The notes under the pieces are model-generated. The model saw only the letters and a program-made list of their open reading frames with translations. It was not told where the DNA came from and did not search any database. 43,354 nt of DNA from the NCBI GenBank assembly GCA_002351725.1, contig DEHD01000028.1, positions 1 through 43,354 on the forward strand. Reading direction: 5' to 3'. Positions 7,397 through 15,464 of this stretch are shown here, in pieces. The translations under genes and the position numbers were made by a program. Origin of the DNA: Prevotella sp. UBA2809 (lineage in GTDB: Bacteria > Bacteroidota > Bacteroidia > Bacteroidales > Bacteroidaceae). Position 1 is the stretch's first letter. Each line of letters opens with the position of its first letter.

Positions 7397-9490
7397 TCAT
7401 GAAATTGCAGACCAGTTGATGTTGGTTTTTCGCAGCTGGCGCAGTCTGTTCCAGAGCATAGAGAACTTGTCAGACTTGCATTCCGGGTCTTCATCAATTA
7501 TCTTCTGGGCTTCGTCTCTGGCCATCTGTACAATCTGTCCGTCGCGTGCGATATCGGCTATCTTCAGGTCGAAAGCCATACCGCTCTGTTGGGTGCCCTC
7601 AAGGTCGCCAGGACCACGAAGTTTCAGGTCGGCCTCGGCTATGCGGAAGCCATCGTTTGTGTCGCACATTATGTCGATTCGCTTGCGAGTGTCTTCGCTT
7701 AGTTTGAGTGGGGTGACGAGGATGCAGTACGACTGATCGGCACCACGACCAACGCGTCCGCGGAGCTGATGTAACTGGGCCAAACCAAAGCGCTGGGCTT
7801 CGAGAATAACCATTACCGATGCGTTAGGAACATTTACACCTACCTCGATGACCGTTGTGGCCACAAGTATCTGAGTCTCACCGCTTACAAAGCGCTGCAT
7901 CTCTTCCTCTTTGTCCTTAGGTTTCATACGTCCATGCACCTTGCTTAGTCTGAATTCAGGGAATGCTTCTTTCAATACCTCGAATCCGTCCTCAAGGTTC
8001 TTGAGGTCGCTTTTTGCGCTCTCTTCGATAAGTGGGAAGACTATGTAAACTTGTCGTCCTTCGCGTATCTGATTTCGTATTCCGTCGTAGAGCGATGTCA
8101 TTCGCGAATCGAACACATGGGTGGTTCTTACGGGCTTGCGTCCAGGAGGCAGTTCGTCAATCACGCTCACATCCAGATCGCCATAAAGAGTCATGGCCAA
8201 TGTGCGTGGGATGGGGGTGGCTGTCATGACCAGTACGTGAGGTGGGTTGGTGCTCTTGTTCCATAGCTTGGCGCGCTGAGCCACACCAAAACGGTGCTGC
8301 TCGTCGACCACTACAAAGCCAAGTCGTGCAAACTGAACGGTATCTTCGATAACGGCATGCGTACCCACCAGAATGTTGATAGTGCCGTCCATCAAACCCT
8401 CAAGCACTTCATCGCGACGCTTACCTTTTACGATACCTGTAAGCAGGGCCACTCTCAGGTCCATATCCTTCAGGAATCCCATTATGGTCTGCAGATGTTG
8501 CTCTGCAAGTATCTCTGTTGGAGCCATGATGCAGGCCTGGTAGCCGTTATCGATGGCGATGAGCATCGACATAAGGGCTACAAGAGTCTTTCCGCTACCC
8601 ACATCACCTTGCAGCAAGCGGTTCATCTGCCGTCCTGATCCCATATCCTTGCGTATCTCTTTGATTACGCGCTTCTGGGCTCCTGTTAGTGGGAATGGCA
8701 GATATTTGCTATAGAAAGTGTTGAATACCTCGCCAACTTGCGAGAATATATAACCTCTGAATTTGCGTCGTTGGTCGCTCGCGTACCTTAATATATTAAG
8801 TTGGATATAGAACAGCTCTTCGAACTTAAGTCGCAGACGGGCTCGTTCCAGGTCTTTGGCATTCTGGGGATAGTGCACCGTGCGCAAGGCAAAGTCGCGA
8901 TCAACAAGATGTAGTGGTTGGTAGATGAAGTCGGGGATGGTTTCGGGTTGGGGTGGGAGCTTCTCGATAAGCGTCTTGGTGAGTCGCTCGATGGCTCGCG
9001 AGTTGAGTCCGCTCTTCTTCATCTTCTCAGTGGTGTTGTAGTAGGGCTGCAGCCCCATCGATGTGAGGTCAACCTTTGAAGCATCATCTAAATCCGGATG
9101 GGTGAAGTTGATGCGATTGTTGAATACCGTAGGCTTTCCAAACACCAGATACTCTACGCCTATCTTATAGTTCTGCTTGGCGTATTTTCCACCGTTAAAC
9201 CAAGTAAGGTCGCAGATGCCAGTGCCATCAGTAAAATGTGCCACCACACGTTCTTTTCGAGGCCCCATGGCAAAGGTCTCGAAACTCAGGATGTGTCCCA
9301 CCACCTGCACAAAAGGCATGTCGCCTGTCAGTTCGTGGATGGTGTAGACCTTAGAGCGGTCAACATATTTATATGGATAGTACTCAAGCAGGTCGCCATA
9401 GCTTTCGATGCCAAGCTCATTGCTCAGCATCTTTTTGCGATTGGGGCCTACCCCAGGCAGGTATTTTATGTCCTGGTCGAGAATATCCAT
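7397..9490 (-). CDS. recG: ATP-dependent DNA helicase RecG
   Basis: RecG remodels stalled replication forks and branch-migrates Holliday junctions. The 697-residue protein has the N-terminal wedge domain (OB fold, about 1-200), Walker A GDVGSGKT near residue 295, the DEQH box in VVVDEQHRFG, TATPIPRTL, and the C-terminal motifs HQLRGRVGRG and LRGPGDLEG. The length is typical. Its ATG lies one base after the ispD stop, so translation is probably coupled; the operon order is DJ-1 family gene, ispD, recG. No terminator is evident in the 126 bases between its stop and the next gene. Confidence 0.96.
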   Translation of the reverse strand: MDILDQDIKYLPGVGPNRKKMLSNELGIESYGDLLEYYPYKYVDRSKVYTIHELTGDMPFVQVVGHILSFETFAMGPRKERVVAHFTDGTGICDLTWFNGGKYAKQNYKIGVEYLVFGKPTVFNNRINFTHPDLDDASKVDLTSMGLQPYYNTTEKMKKSGLNSRAIERLTKTLIEKLPPQPETIPDFIYQPLHLVDRDFALRTVHYPQNAKDLERARLRLKFEELFYIQLNILRYASDQRRKFRGYIFSQVGEVFNTFYSKYLPFPLTGAQKRVIKEIRKDMGSGRQMNRLLQGDVGSGKTLVALMSMLIAIDNGYQACIMAPTEILAEQHLQTIMGFLKDMDLRVALLTGIVKGKRRDEVLEGLMDGTINILVGTHAVIEDTVQFARLGFVVVDEQHRFGVAQRAKLWNKSTNPPHVLVMTATPIPRTLAMTLYGDLDVSVIDELPPGRKPVRTTHVFDSRMTSLYDGIRNQIREGRQVYIVFPLIEESAKSDLKNLEDGFEVLKEAFPEFRLSKVHGRMKPKDKEEEMQRFVSGETQILVATTVIEVGVNVPNASVMVILEAQRFGLAQLHQLRGRVGRGADQSYCILVTPLKLSEDTRKRIDIMCDTNDGFRIAEADLKLRGPGDLEGTQQSGMAFDLKIADIARDGQIVQMARDEAQKIIDEDPECKSDKFSMLWNRLRQLRKTNINWSAIS

Positions 9491-9491
9491 C

Positions 9492-10178
9492 CTAAATTAA
9501 AACCTCAGCTATTTTTAAGTCGTAGGGGGTTGTAATCTTGATGTTCTCGCGATTGCCTTCTACAAGTGTTATCTCGTAGCCATACGACTCTACTACTGAG
9601 GCATCGTCAGTAAATCCGTCGTTATATGGTTGGCGATTGGCGGCCTTCAACAGCTGAATATCGAAAGTCTGAGGAGTCTGTACCAAGCGATAGTCACCAC
9701 GTGGCACAGTAACTGATTTCTCTCCCTCAAGATGTCTAACAGTCTCTACTACAGGAATCACTGGGATGACAGCCTTTTTTGTGCGGGCAGTCTCGTAGCA
9801 GTTCTTGATTACCTCGATGCTTGGGAATGGTCGCACACCATCATGCACACCTACCACGCCTTGTGCATCATCAGGAACCTTTGCTAGTCCGTTCTGCACA
9901 GAGTGGAATCGTGTCTGTCCGCCATTGGCCAATTGGTAGAAGCCTCCCTCAGCCCCCTCCAAAGGGAGGGGAAAATTATACTGTTTGCATAATTCACGCC
10001 AGTACTCCTGCTGAGCTTCAGGTAATACTAATATGATCTGAAGTTCTGCTGAGTATTCGCGAAATCGCTCCAGCGTGCGCATCAGCACAGGCTTTCCGCC
10101 TATAGGCAGGAACTGCTTTGGGATATCCGATCCCATACGCAATCCCTTACCGCCAGCTACAATAATAATATAATCCAT
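9492..10178 (-). CDS. ispD: 2-C-methyl-D-erythritol 4-phosphate cytidylyltransferase IspD
   Basis: IspD transfers CMP from CTP to methylerythritol phosphate, the third step of the non-mevalonate isoprenoid pathway. The 228-residue protein has the glycine-rich CTP loop VAGGKGLRMGSDIPKQF at its N-terminus, VHDGVRPF near 111-118, the QTPQTF signature at 167-172 and DDASVVE near 191-197. Residues about 71-82 (LPLEGAEGGFYQ) are foreign to the family: they are encoded by a G/C-rich palindromic repeat (9942-9975) inserted in frame in the loop before ANGGQTRFHSV. The essential motifs are untouched, so the enzyme is probably functional. A solo copy of the 27-bp GxxExxY repeat ends 2 bases before the ATG. 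Confidence 0.95.
   Translation of the reverse strand: MDYIIIVAGGKGLRMGSDIPKQFLPIGGKPVLMRTLERFREYSAELQIILVLPEAQQEYWRELCKQYNFPLPLEGAEGGFYQLANGGQTRFHSVQNGLAKVPDDAQGVVGVHDGVRPFPSIEVIKNCYETARTKKAVIPVIPVVETVRHLEGEKSVTVPRGDYRLVQTPQTFDIQLLKAANRQPYNDGFTDDASVVESYGYEITLVEGNRENIKITTPYDLKIAEVLI
9942..9975. repeat. Palindromic G/C-rich repeat inserted in frame in ispD
   Basis: The stretch holds the hairpin CCCCTCC-AAAG-GGAGGGG (9954-9971) preceded by CCTCCCTCAG, and is much richer in C than its surroundings. Similar C-rich palindromes (CCTCCAAAGGGAGG type) are, from memory, dispersed widely between genes in Bacteroidota. Here one is translated, giving residues PLPLEGAEGGF of IspD. Confidence 0.75.
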
Positions 10179-10180
10179 AT

Positions 10181-10206
10181 AGTCCTTAAGTCCTGTAGTC
10201 CGTTGC
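10181..10206 (-). repeat. Solo copy of the 27-bp GxxExxY-cassette repeat
   Basis: It reads AGTCCTTAAG then TCCTGTAGTCCGTTGC on the plus strand and matches the right repeat at 1008-1034 over 26 of 27 bases. It fills the spacer between the DJ-1 family gene and ispD and abuts the ispD start codon, so it is the immediate 5' leader of ispD. Confidence 0.85.
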
Positions 10207-10211
10207 TAAGA

Positions 10212-10781
10212 TTAACTCATCAAGTGTTTGAATCGCATACCCTCGGCAATCTGGTCTGAGGTCTGCTTGTCAACAAGCTGGGTGAGCAGCTCGTATGCGT
10301 ATGGGAATGCTGCAGCAGGACCCTCGGCTGTGGTAACGTTGCCGTCAACAGTAACAAGGTCGCCAGTATATGTTGCGCCAGCTTCTGCCAGAGCCTTCTC
10401 GAATCCGGGATAACATGTGGCCTTCTTTCCGCTGAGCACACCAATAGCAGCAAGCACTACTGCTGGTGCTGCACAGATGGCTGCCACCTTCTTTCCTGCA
10501 GCAAACTGGTTCATCACTGCCTTGCATACACCAGTATGCTGGAACAGATTGCTGGCTCCTGGCATACCTCCAGGAAGCATCAGCAGGTCGGCGTCGCTGA
10601 AGTCGCCCTGTTCAAACATTATATCTGCCTCGATGTTCACTCCATGAGCAGAAGCTACCAATGGGAAATCCATGATGCTAACAGTTACCACATCAACACC
10701 ACCACGACGCAGTACGTCGATAGGAATCAGGGCCTCAACATCCTCGAAGCCATCTGCCAGAAAAACATAAACTTTTGCCAT
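10212..10781 (-). CDS. DJ-1/PfpI family protein (YajL-like)
   Basis: This family includes glyoxalase III and protein or nucleotide deglycases; the exact activity is disputed. The 189-residue protein has the early acidic residue E16 in GFEDVEALIP, the LMLPGGMPG motif near 67-75 and the nucleophile C103 in AAICAAPAV, which matches DJ-1 family active sites. It is cytoplasmic, with no signal. It heads the operon with ispD and recG, from a -7 box at 10812-10819, though the repeat between it and ispD may affect readthrough. Confidence 0.9.
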   Translation of the reverse strand: MAKVYVFLADGFEDVEALIPIDVLRRGGVDVVTVSIMDFPLVASAHGVNIEADIMFEQGDFSDADLLMLPGGMPGASNLFQHTGVCKAVMNQFAAGKKVAAICAAPAVVLAAIGVLSGKKATCYPGFEKALAEAGATYTGDLVTVDGNVTTAEGPAAAFPYAYELLTQLVDKQTSDQIAEGMRFKHLMS

Positions 10782-10811
10782 AATCTTCTAATTTTATTGG
10801 TATTTATGCTG

Positions 10812-10819
10812 CAAAATTA
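10812..10819 (-). promoter_or_regulatory. -7 box of DJ-1/ispD/recG operon
   Basis: The minus strand reads TAATTTTG, then GCAGC, about 30 bases before the ATG at 10781. Confidence 0.6.
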
Positions 10820-10862
10820 ATAAAAAATCCGCAAAATCCTTATAATCCGTAGGCTTTTTTTG

Positions 10863-10870
10863 TATCTTTG
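10863..10870 (+). promoter_or_regulatory. -7 box of nadK
   Basis: TATCTTTG then GCACCC lies 19 bases before the ATG at 10890. It diverges from the box at 10812. Confidence 0.65.
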
Positions 10871-10889
10871 CACCCAAAAGGTATAAAGA

Positions 10890-11774
10890 ATGGAACATCG
10901 TAAACTAAGATTTGCCCTGTTGGGTAATATTTATCAGGCTCGTAAATCGGCCAGCATACAGAAGGTTCTTTCATGCCTCACAAACTTTGGGGCAGAGCTT
11001 TATGTTGACATGGAGTATTATTACTTCCTGAAAGACAACCAGCGCCTGGATGTTAAGGCAACAAAGATTTTCCACGATGATGATTTCGATGCTGATTTCG
11101 TTATTTCGATGGGTGGCGATGGTACATTCCTTAAGGCAGCAAGTCGTGTGGGTAAGAAGAATATTCCTATTCTTGGTGTTAACATGGGCCGACTGGGTTT
11201 CCTTGCTGACATTAGTCCTGACGACATTGAGCATTGCCTGACAGCTCTTCATAATGACGACTATGCTGTTGAGTCGCGTGCTCTTATTCAGATTGAGGCC
11301 GATGGTGCGCCTCTTGGCGATTTCAGTTTCGCCCTTAACGATGTGGCAATACTTAAGCGCGATACGGCTTCGATGATTTCTATTCGTGCAAGCGTAAACG
11401 GTCAGTATCTTAACACCTATCAGGCTGATGGACTTATTGTGTCTACACCTACTGGTTCTACTGCATACAGCCTCTCTAACGGTGGACCAATCATAGTTCC
11501 AGGAACAAAGGTGTTCTCGATGACTGCAGTTGCGCCTCATTCGCTTAACGTGCGCCCAATAGTATTGGCTGATTCATCTGTTATCGAACTCGATGTTGAG
11601 AGTCGCTCTCACAATTTCCTTGTGGCTATCGATGGCCGCTCAGAGAAATGTAAAGAGGGCACAAGGATTACTCTCCGTCGTGCCCCCTACGATATCAAGG
11701 TAGTTAAGCGATCAGATCATCGCTACTTCAACACCCTCCGCGAAAAAATGATGTGGGGTGCTGATACCCGTTAA
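10890..11774 (+). CDS. nadK: NAD kinase
   Basis: NAD kinase phosphorylates NAD to NADP in the cytoplasm. The 294-residue protein has the diagnostic GGDGT at 75-79, NMGRLGFLA near 98-106, and TPTGSTAYSLSNGGPI in the C-terminal domain, the family's conserved nucleotide site. The length is normal. It has its own promoter. Its TAA abuts the TAA of the GH3 gene on the other strand with no base between, and no terminator hairpin is visible, so the two transcripts probably overlap. Confidence 0.96.
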   Translation: MEHRKLRFALLGNIYQARKSASIQKVLSCLTNFGAELYVDMEYYYFLKDNQRLDVKATKIFHDDDFDADFVISMGGDGTFLKAASRVGKKNIPILGVNMGRLGFLADISPDDIEHCLTALHNDDYAVESRALIQIEADGAPLGDFSFALNDVAILKRDTASMISIRASVNGQYLNTYQADGLIVSTPTGSTAYSLSNGGPIIVPGTKVFSMTAVAPHSLNVRPIVLADSSVIELDVESRSHNFLVAIDGRSEKCKEGTRITLRRAPYDIKVVKRSDHRYFNTLREKMMWGADTR

Positions 11775-14387
11775 TTATTTCACTACAAAATCAATTGCTT
11801 TCAGATCCTTATCCATCGATGAGGTTCCGTAAAGTATCTGATAGCGACCAGCCTTGGTTGCCAACTCATCTATCATCTCATCGTAGTACTCGAATGCCTC
11901 ACCATCGAGAGTGATGGTAGCCTTCTTGGTCTCACCTGCCTTCAGGTTCAGCTTCTGGAATCCCTTCAGAGCCTTGATTGGTGCACCAGCATCGTCAAGA
12001 GCCTTAACGTAAACCTGAACAGTCTCAGCGCCCTCGCGACTACCTGTGTTTGTGACAGGGATGGTAAGTGTAACCTTGCCGTTCTTCTTCATCTGCTTGG
12101 CAGAGATCTTTGCATCGCCAACGTTGAAGGTTGTGTAGCTAAGTCCGTAGCCAAATGCATACTGAGGCACACCTGTAAAGTAACGGTAGGTACGGTTCTT
12201 CATCGAGTAATCGAGGAAATCAGGCAGGTCGTTGTTTGAACGATAGAAGGTTACAGGCAGCTTTCCATTTGGATTGTAGTCGCCAAACAGAACCTCAGCC
12301 AGAGCCTTGGCACCACCCTGACCAGCATACCATGCCTGAAGCAATGCATCGTACTCGCCCTCAACGCTACCAAATGCGATGGCAGAACCAGAGCAGTTTA
12401 CGAAGATAACTGGCTTACCAGTCTTGTGCATAGCCTTAACCAGCATCTGCTGAACCTTTGGAAGCTCGATGTCCTGCTTGTCGCCACCTTCGCCCTCCAT
12501 CTGGGCAGAGATACCACCGATAATCACGATGGCATCAGCATCCTTAACCTCGTTGGCAAGGTTAGTGAAGTCAACCAGATTGCGCTCGCAGATGTCGCCA
12601 CGAAGCATAGCGAACTGTCCATTTCCGTGCTTGTATTCGATAACCACATCGTAGGTCTTTCCTGCCTCTACAGGGAATGACTTATACTCTGGTTTGCGAC
12701 CAAATCCAAAGCCAAAACCACGACGTCCACCAGCCTGAGCCTCTTCTACTACCTCGCCATTAACCTTCAGCACGTAGCCGTTATCAGTGGTCAGGGTGTA
12801 CTTCATCTCGCCAGTAAAGTTGGCAGTGTACTTACCGCTTACGCGAACAGACAGAGAATCACGACTAACGCCCTGAGCAAATCCCCAAGCTCCGAATGTC
12901 GAGAAGTTCAGCTCGTTGAAATATTCAGTCTTGGCAGGTTCGCCCTCGAGTTCACGATTGTTCCAGAACTCAACCTTCACACCCTTGCCATCGTTGAAGT
13001 CCTGCAGGTGGTGGATTGTTGCATATTCGTCGTTAAGCTCACAGGCCTTGTTGTAGATAATCTTAGCTCCAGGAACAGCAGCCTTGATACCAGAAAGCAG
13101 TGAGTGCTGATGAGCCTCAGTAGGAGTTCCGCCATAGTTTCCGTTCAGCATGTTCACATCGTCAGCATTTGGACCAAGCACAGCCAGAGTCTTAATGCTC
13201 TTAGAGAGAGGCAATACATTGCCCTTGTTCTCAAGCAGAACCATGCTCTCGCGAGCAGCCTGAGTGGCCATTGCATCGTTCTTCTCGCTGCTGATAACCT
13301 CAGGACCAAGATTAGCCCAAGGCAACATCTCTGCAGGGTCGAACATTCCAAGTTCAAAGCGTCCCATCAGAGTCTTGCGAAGATGCTCGTCGAGAACATC
13401 CTCCTTGATGACACCCTTATTCAGTGCTTCAACCAAACTCATAAACACCTTTCCGCACTCAAGGTCGGTACCGTTAAGTACGGCATCAACAGATGCAGAA
13501 AGCGGGCCCTTGTGAGTCTCGTGCTGACCTTTGTTATAGAAGTTGTTGATGGCATCGCAGTCGGTAAGTACGATAGCGTCGTATCCCCACTTGTTGCGCA
13601 GGATGTCAATCAGCAGGCGATCGCTTGTACAACAAGGCTTACCCTCAAAACGCTGATAAGCGCACATCACCTCGCGCACGTTTCCTTTCTTAACCAGCGC
13701 CTTGAATGCAGGCAGATATGTCTCCCAGAGGTCACGGTTTGTTGGCTCCACATTCATAGAGTGGCGCAATGGCTCTGGTCCGCTGTGTACAGCATAGTGC
13801 TTGGCACAAGCGTGGGTTTTGAAGTATTTGTCGTCGTTGCCCTGCATACCAAGAACGGTCTGCACGCCAAGCACAGCATTAAGATATGGGTCTTCACCAC
13901 ATGTCTCCTGACCACGTCCCCAACGTGGATCACGGAAGATGTTGACGTTAGGACACCAGAAGGTGAGCTCTGGATTTCCAGGATAGTAAATCACACCCAT
14001 TGGCACGTTGAACAGCTTTGGATCGTTGTGGTCAGTGCGATTCCAGTTGGCACGAGCCTCATCTGAAACCTGCGAGAAAACATCGTAGAACAGCTGGGCG
14101 TTGAATGCAGCAGCCATTCCGATGGGTTGTGGATAAACGGTGTAACCGCCTTGGCGCACACCATGACAAGCCTCACTCCACCAGTTGTAGCTTGGGATGC
14201 CCAGACGGTCGATAGATATCGACTTGTTCATCATCAGTCCCACTTTCTCCTCAGGTGTGAGCAACGATAGCAGATTTTCTACACGTTCTTTGTAACTGAG
14301 CTTGGTATCCAGATAGGGATACTTTGCCTGGGCAAACACACTTGTGCCCAACATAGCCATAAAGGCTAAAGTTAAGAGTTTTTTCAT
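11775..14387 (-). CDS. Glycoside hydrolase family 3 with PA14 insert (beta-xylosidase/beta-glucosidase type)
   Basis: The protein is a predicted exported exo-glycosidase. A signal peptide covers 1-19 (VFA-Q). The GH3 barrel carries the substrate-site RDPRWGRGQETCGEDPYL near 152-169, KHYAVHSG near 196-203 and the nucleophile D276 in VLTDCD. The second domain is split by a PA14 carbohydrate-binding domain at about 475-590 that contains a glycine-rich loop (GGRRGFGFGFGRK). A fibronectin-like domain closes the 870-residue chain. This layout resembles GH3 beta-xylosidases of Prevotella, but substrate cannot be read from motifs. It stands alone, with no SusC/SusD pair nearby, and no clear -7 box was found upstream. 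Confidence 0.92.
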   Translation of the reverse strand: MKKLLTLAFMAMLGTSVFAQAKYPYLDTKLSYKERVENLLSLLTPEEKVGLMMNKSISIDRLGIPSYNWWSEACHGVRQGGYTVYPQPIGMAAAFNAQLFYDVFSQVSDEARANWNRTDHNDPKLFNVPMGVIYYPGNPELTFWCPNVNIFRDPRWGRGQETCGEDPYLNAVLGVQTVLGMQGNDDKYFKTHACAKHYAVHSGPEPLRHSMNVEPTNRDLWETYLPAFKALVKKGNVREVMCAYQRFEGKPCCTSDRLLIDILRNKWGYDAIVLTDCDAINNFYNKGQHETHKGPLSASVDAVLNGTDLECGKVFMSLVEALNKGVIKEDVLDEHLRKTLMGRFELGMFDPAEMLPWANLGPEVISSEKNDAMATQAARESMVLLENKGNVLPLSKSIKTLAVLGPNADDVNMLNGNYGGTPTEAHQHSLLSGIKAAVPGAKIIYNKACELNDEYATIHHLQDFNDGKGVKVEFWNNRELEGEPAKTEYFNELNFSTFGAWGFAQGVSRDSLSVRVSGKYTANFTGEMKYTLTTDNGYVLKVNGEVVEEAQAGGRRGFGFGFGRKPEYKSFPVEAGKTYDVVIEYKHGNGQFAMLRGDICERNLVDFTNLANEVKDADAIVIIGGISAQMEGEGGDKQDIELPKVQQMLVKAMHKTGKPVIFVNCSGSAIAFGSVEGEYDALLQAWYAGQGGAKALAEVLFGDYNPNGKLPVTFYRSNNDLPDFLDYSMKNRTYRYFTGVPQYAFGYGLSYTTFNVGDAKISAKQMKKNGKVTLTIPVTNTGSREGAETVQVYVKALDDAGAPIKALKGFQKLNLKAGETKKATITLDGEAFEYYDEMIDELATKAGRYQILYGTSSMDKDLKAIDFVVK

Positions 14388-14571
14388 TTCACTGTTTGTT
14401 TGATATAGTTGTAATTGTTAGGAATCGCTGTATTAGTTAGATGCTGAAATTGATGAAAAGTTTAATGTGGGGATGATTTTTAAATATGTACGCGCGATGG
14501 GGGATGTGCTAAATAGTGTTAAGGAATGGAAGTTTTTTGGATAAAAGCTTGGAGGGTATTGATAATTATCC

Positions 14572-14579
14572 TACTTTTG
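14572..14579 (+). promoter_or_regulatory. -7 box of the ABC transporter/GntR operon
   Basis: TACTTTTG follows TTG at 14549-14551 with a 20-base gap, fitting the Bacteroidota -33/-7 layout. The palindrome at 14581-14604 starts 2 bases downstream. A start codon at 14526 would lie upstream of this promoter, so the ATPase gene begins at 14643. Confidence 0.7.
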
Positions 14580-14580
14580 C

Positions 14581-14604
14581 AGTGTACTATTAGAGTGGTA
14601 CACT
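14581..14604 (+). promoter_or_regulatory. Palindromic operator, probably for the operon's own GntR/YtrA regulator
   Basis: AGTGTAC and GTACACT form perfect 7-base arms around a 10-base centre; one more symmetric pair follows the first mismatch. The site covers the expected transcription start directly after the -7 box, the usual place for a repressor. GntR proteins of the YtrA group bind such dyads and are encoded with ABC transporters, as here (17158-17514). Assignment to that protein is inference. Confidence 0.7.
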
Positions 14605-14642
14605 ATAACACGGTAATTAATCACTTAAAAAACATTAGATAT

Positions 14643-15458
14643 ATGATCGAGGTAAACAACATCAGTTTTAAGTACGCAGGTCAGAAGAACCTGGTATTCG
14701 ATGATTTCAGTCTGGAACTGAAGCAGGATAATATTTATGGTCTGCTGGGTAAGAACGGTACAGGTAAGTCAACTCTGCTTTACCTGATTTCTGGTTTGCT
14801 TCGCCCAAAGAAGGGTAGTGTAAGCTTTGACGGTATCGAGACTAAGCTGCGTAAGCCTGAAACTCTTCAGGACATCTTCATCGTGCCAGAGGAGTTTGAT
14901 CTGCCAGCAATATCGCTCGATGAATATGTTAAGATCAACCGTCCCTTCTATCCACTCTTCAGCACCACAGTACTTGAGGGTTGCCTGAAGGATTTTGAAT
15001 TGACCAGCGATGTGAAACTGAACGCCCTCTCGATGGGACAGAAGAAGAAAGTGTTTATGGCCTTTGCTTTGGCTACCAACACTAAGGTGCTGCTGATGGA
15101 CGAGCCTACCAACGGACTGGATATCCCTTCAAAGAGTCAGTTCCGCAAGGTGGTTACTCAGTATATGACTGGCGATCGTACGCTCATCATCTCTACCCAT
15201 CAGGTGCACGATGTAGAATCGCTGCTTGACCACATCTTGATACTGTCGCCACAGCGCCTGCTGCTTAATGCCAGTGTGGCTGATATTCAGGATAAATACA
15301 CCTTTGAGTATCGCACACCTGCCGAGATGGACGATGTACTCTATGCCGAACCTTCGCTTCAGGGTAATGCTGTAATCGCTCCTCGCCGTGAGGATAGCCC
15401 TGAGACTCAGGTTAATCTGGAACTGCTGTTCAATGCTGTAAACGAGGGAAAAATCTAA
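14643..15458 (+). CDS. ABC transporter ATP-binding protein
   Basis: The 271-residue protein is the ATPase of a membrane transporter. It has Walker A GLLGKNGTGKST near 33-44, a weak signature LSMGQKKKVFMA in place of LSGGQ, Walker B VLLMDEPTNGLD and the switch histidine in IISTHQVHD. The modified signature (SMGQ) is common in ATPases of the YtrB/CcmA-like group. A longer frame from 14526 crosses the promoter and operator, so the ATG at 14643 is preferred. The two permease genes and the GntR regulator follow at short spacing. The substrate is unknown. Confidence 0.9.
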   Translation: MIEVNNISFKYAGQKNLVFDDFSLELKQDNIYGLLGKNGTGKSTLLYLISGLLRPKKGSVSFDGIETKLRKPETLQDIFIVPEEFDLPAISLDEYVKINRPFYPLFSTTVLEGCLKDFELTSDVKLNALSMGQKKKVFMAFALATNTKVLLMDEPTNGLDIPSKSQFRKVVTQYMTGDRTLIISTHQVHDVESLLDHILILSPQRLLLNASVADIQDKYTFEYRTPAEMDDVLYAEPSLQGNAVIAPRREDSPETQVNLELLFNAVNEGKI

Positions 15459-15464
15459 GGAGCT

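Noticed and set aside
13104..14066. 320-codon plus-strand frame opposite the GH3 gene
   Set aside because: It is antisense to clear GH3 motifs, without signal, domain or promoter. Long mirrored frames arise from the codon use here.
11775..14387. Polysaccharide utilisation locus
   Set aside because: Three glycosidase-like genes (GH3, GH53, GH2-like) are far apart, and no SusC, SusD or hybrid regulator lies in the window.
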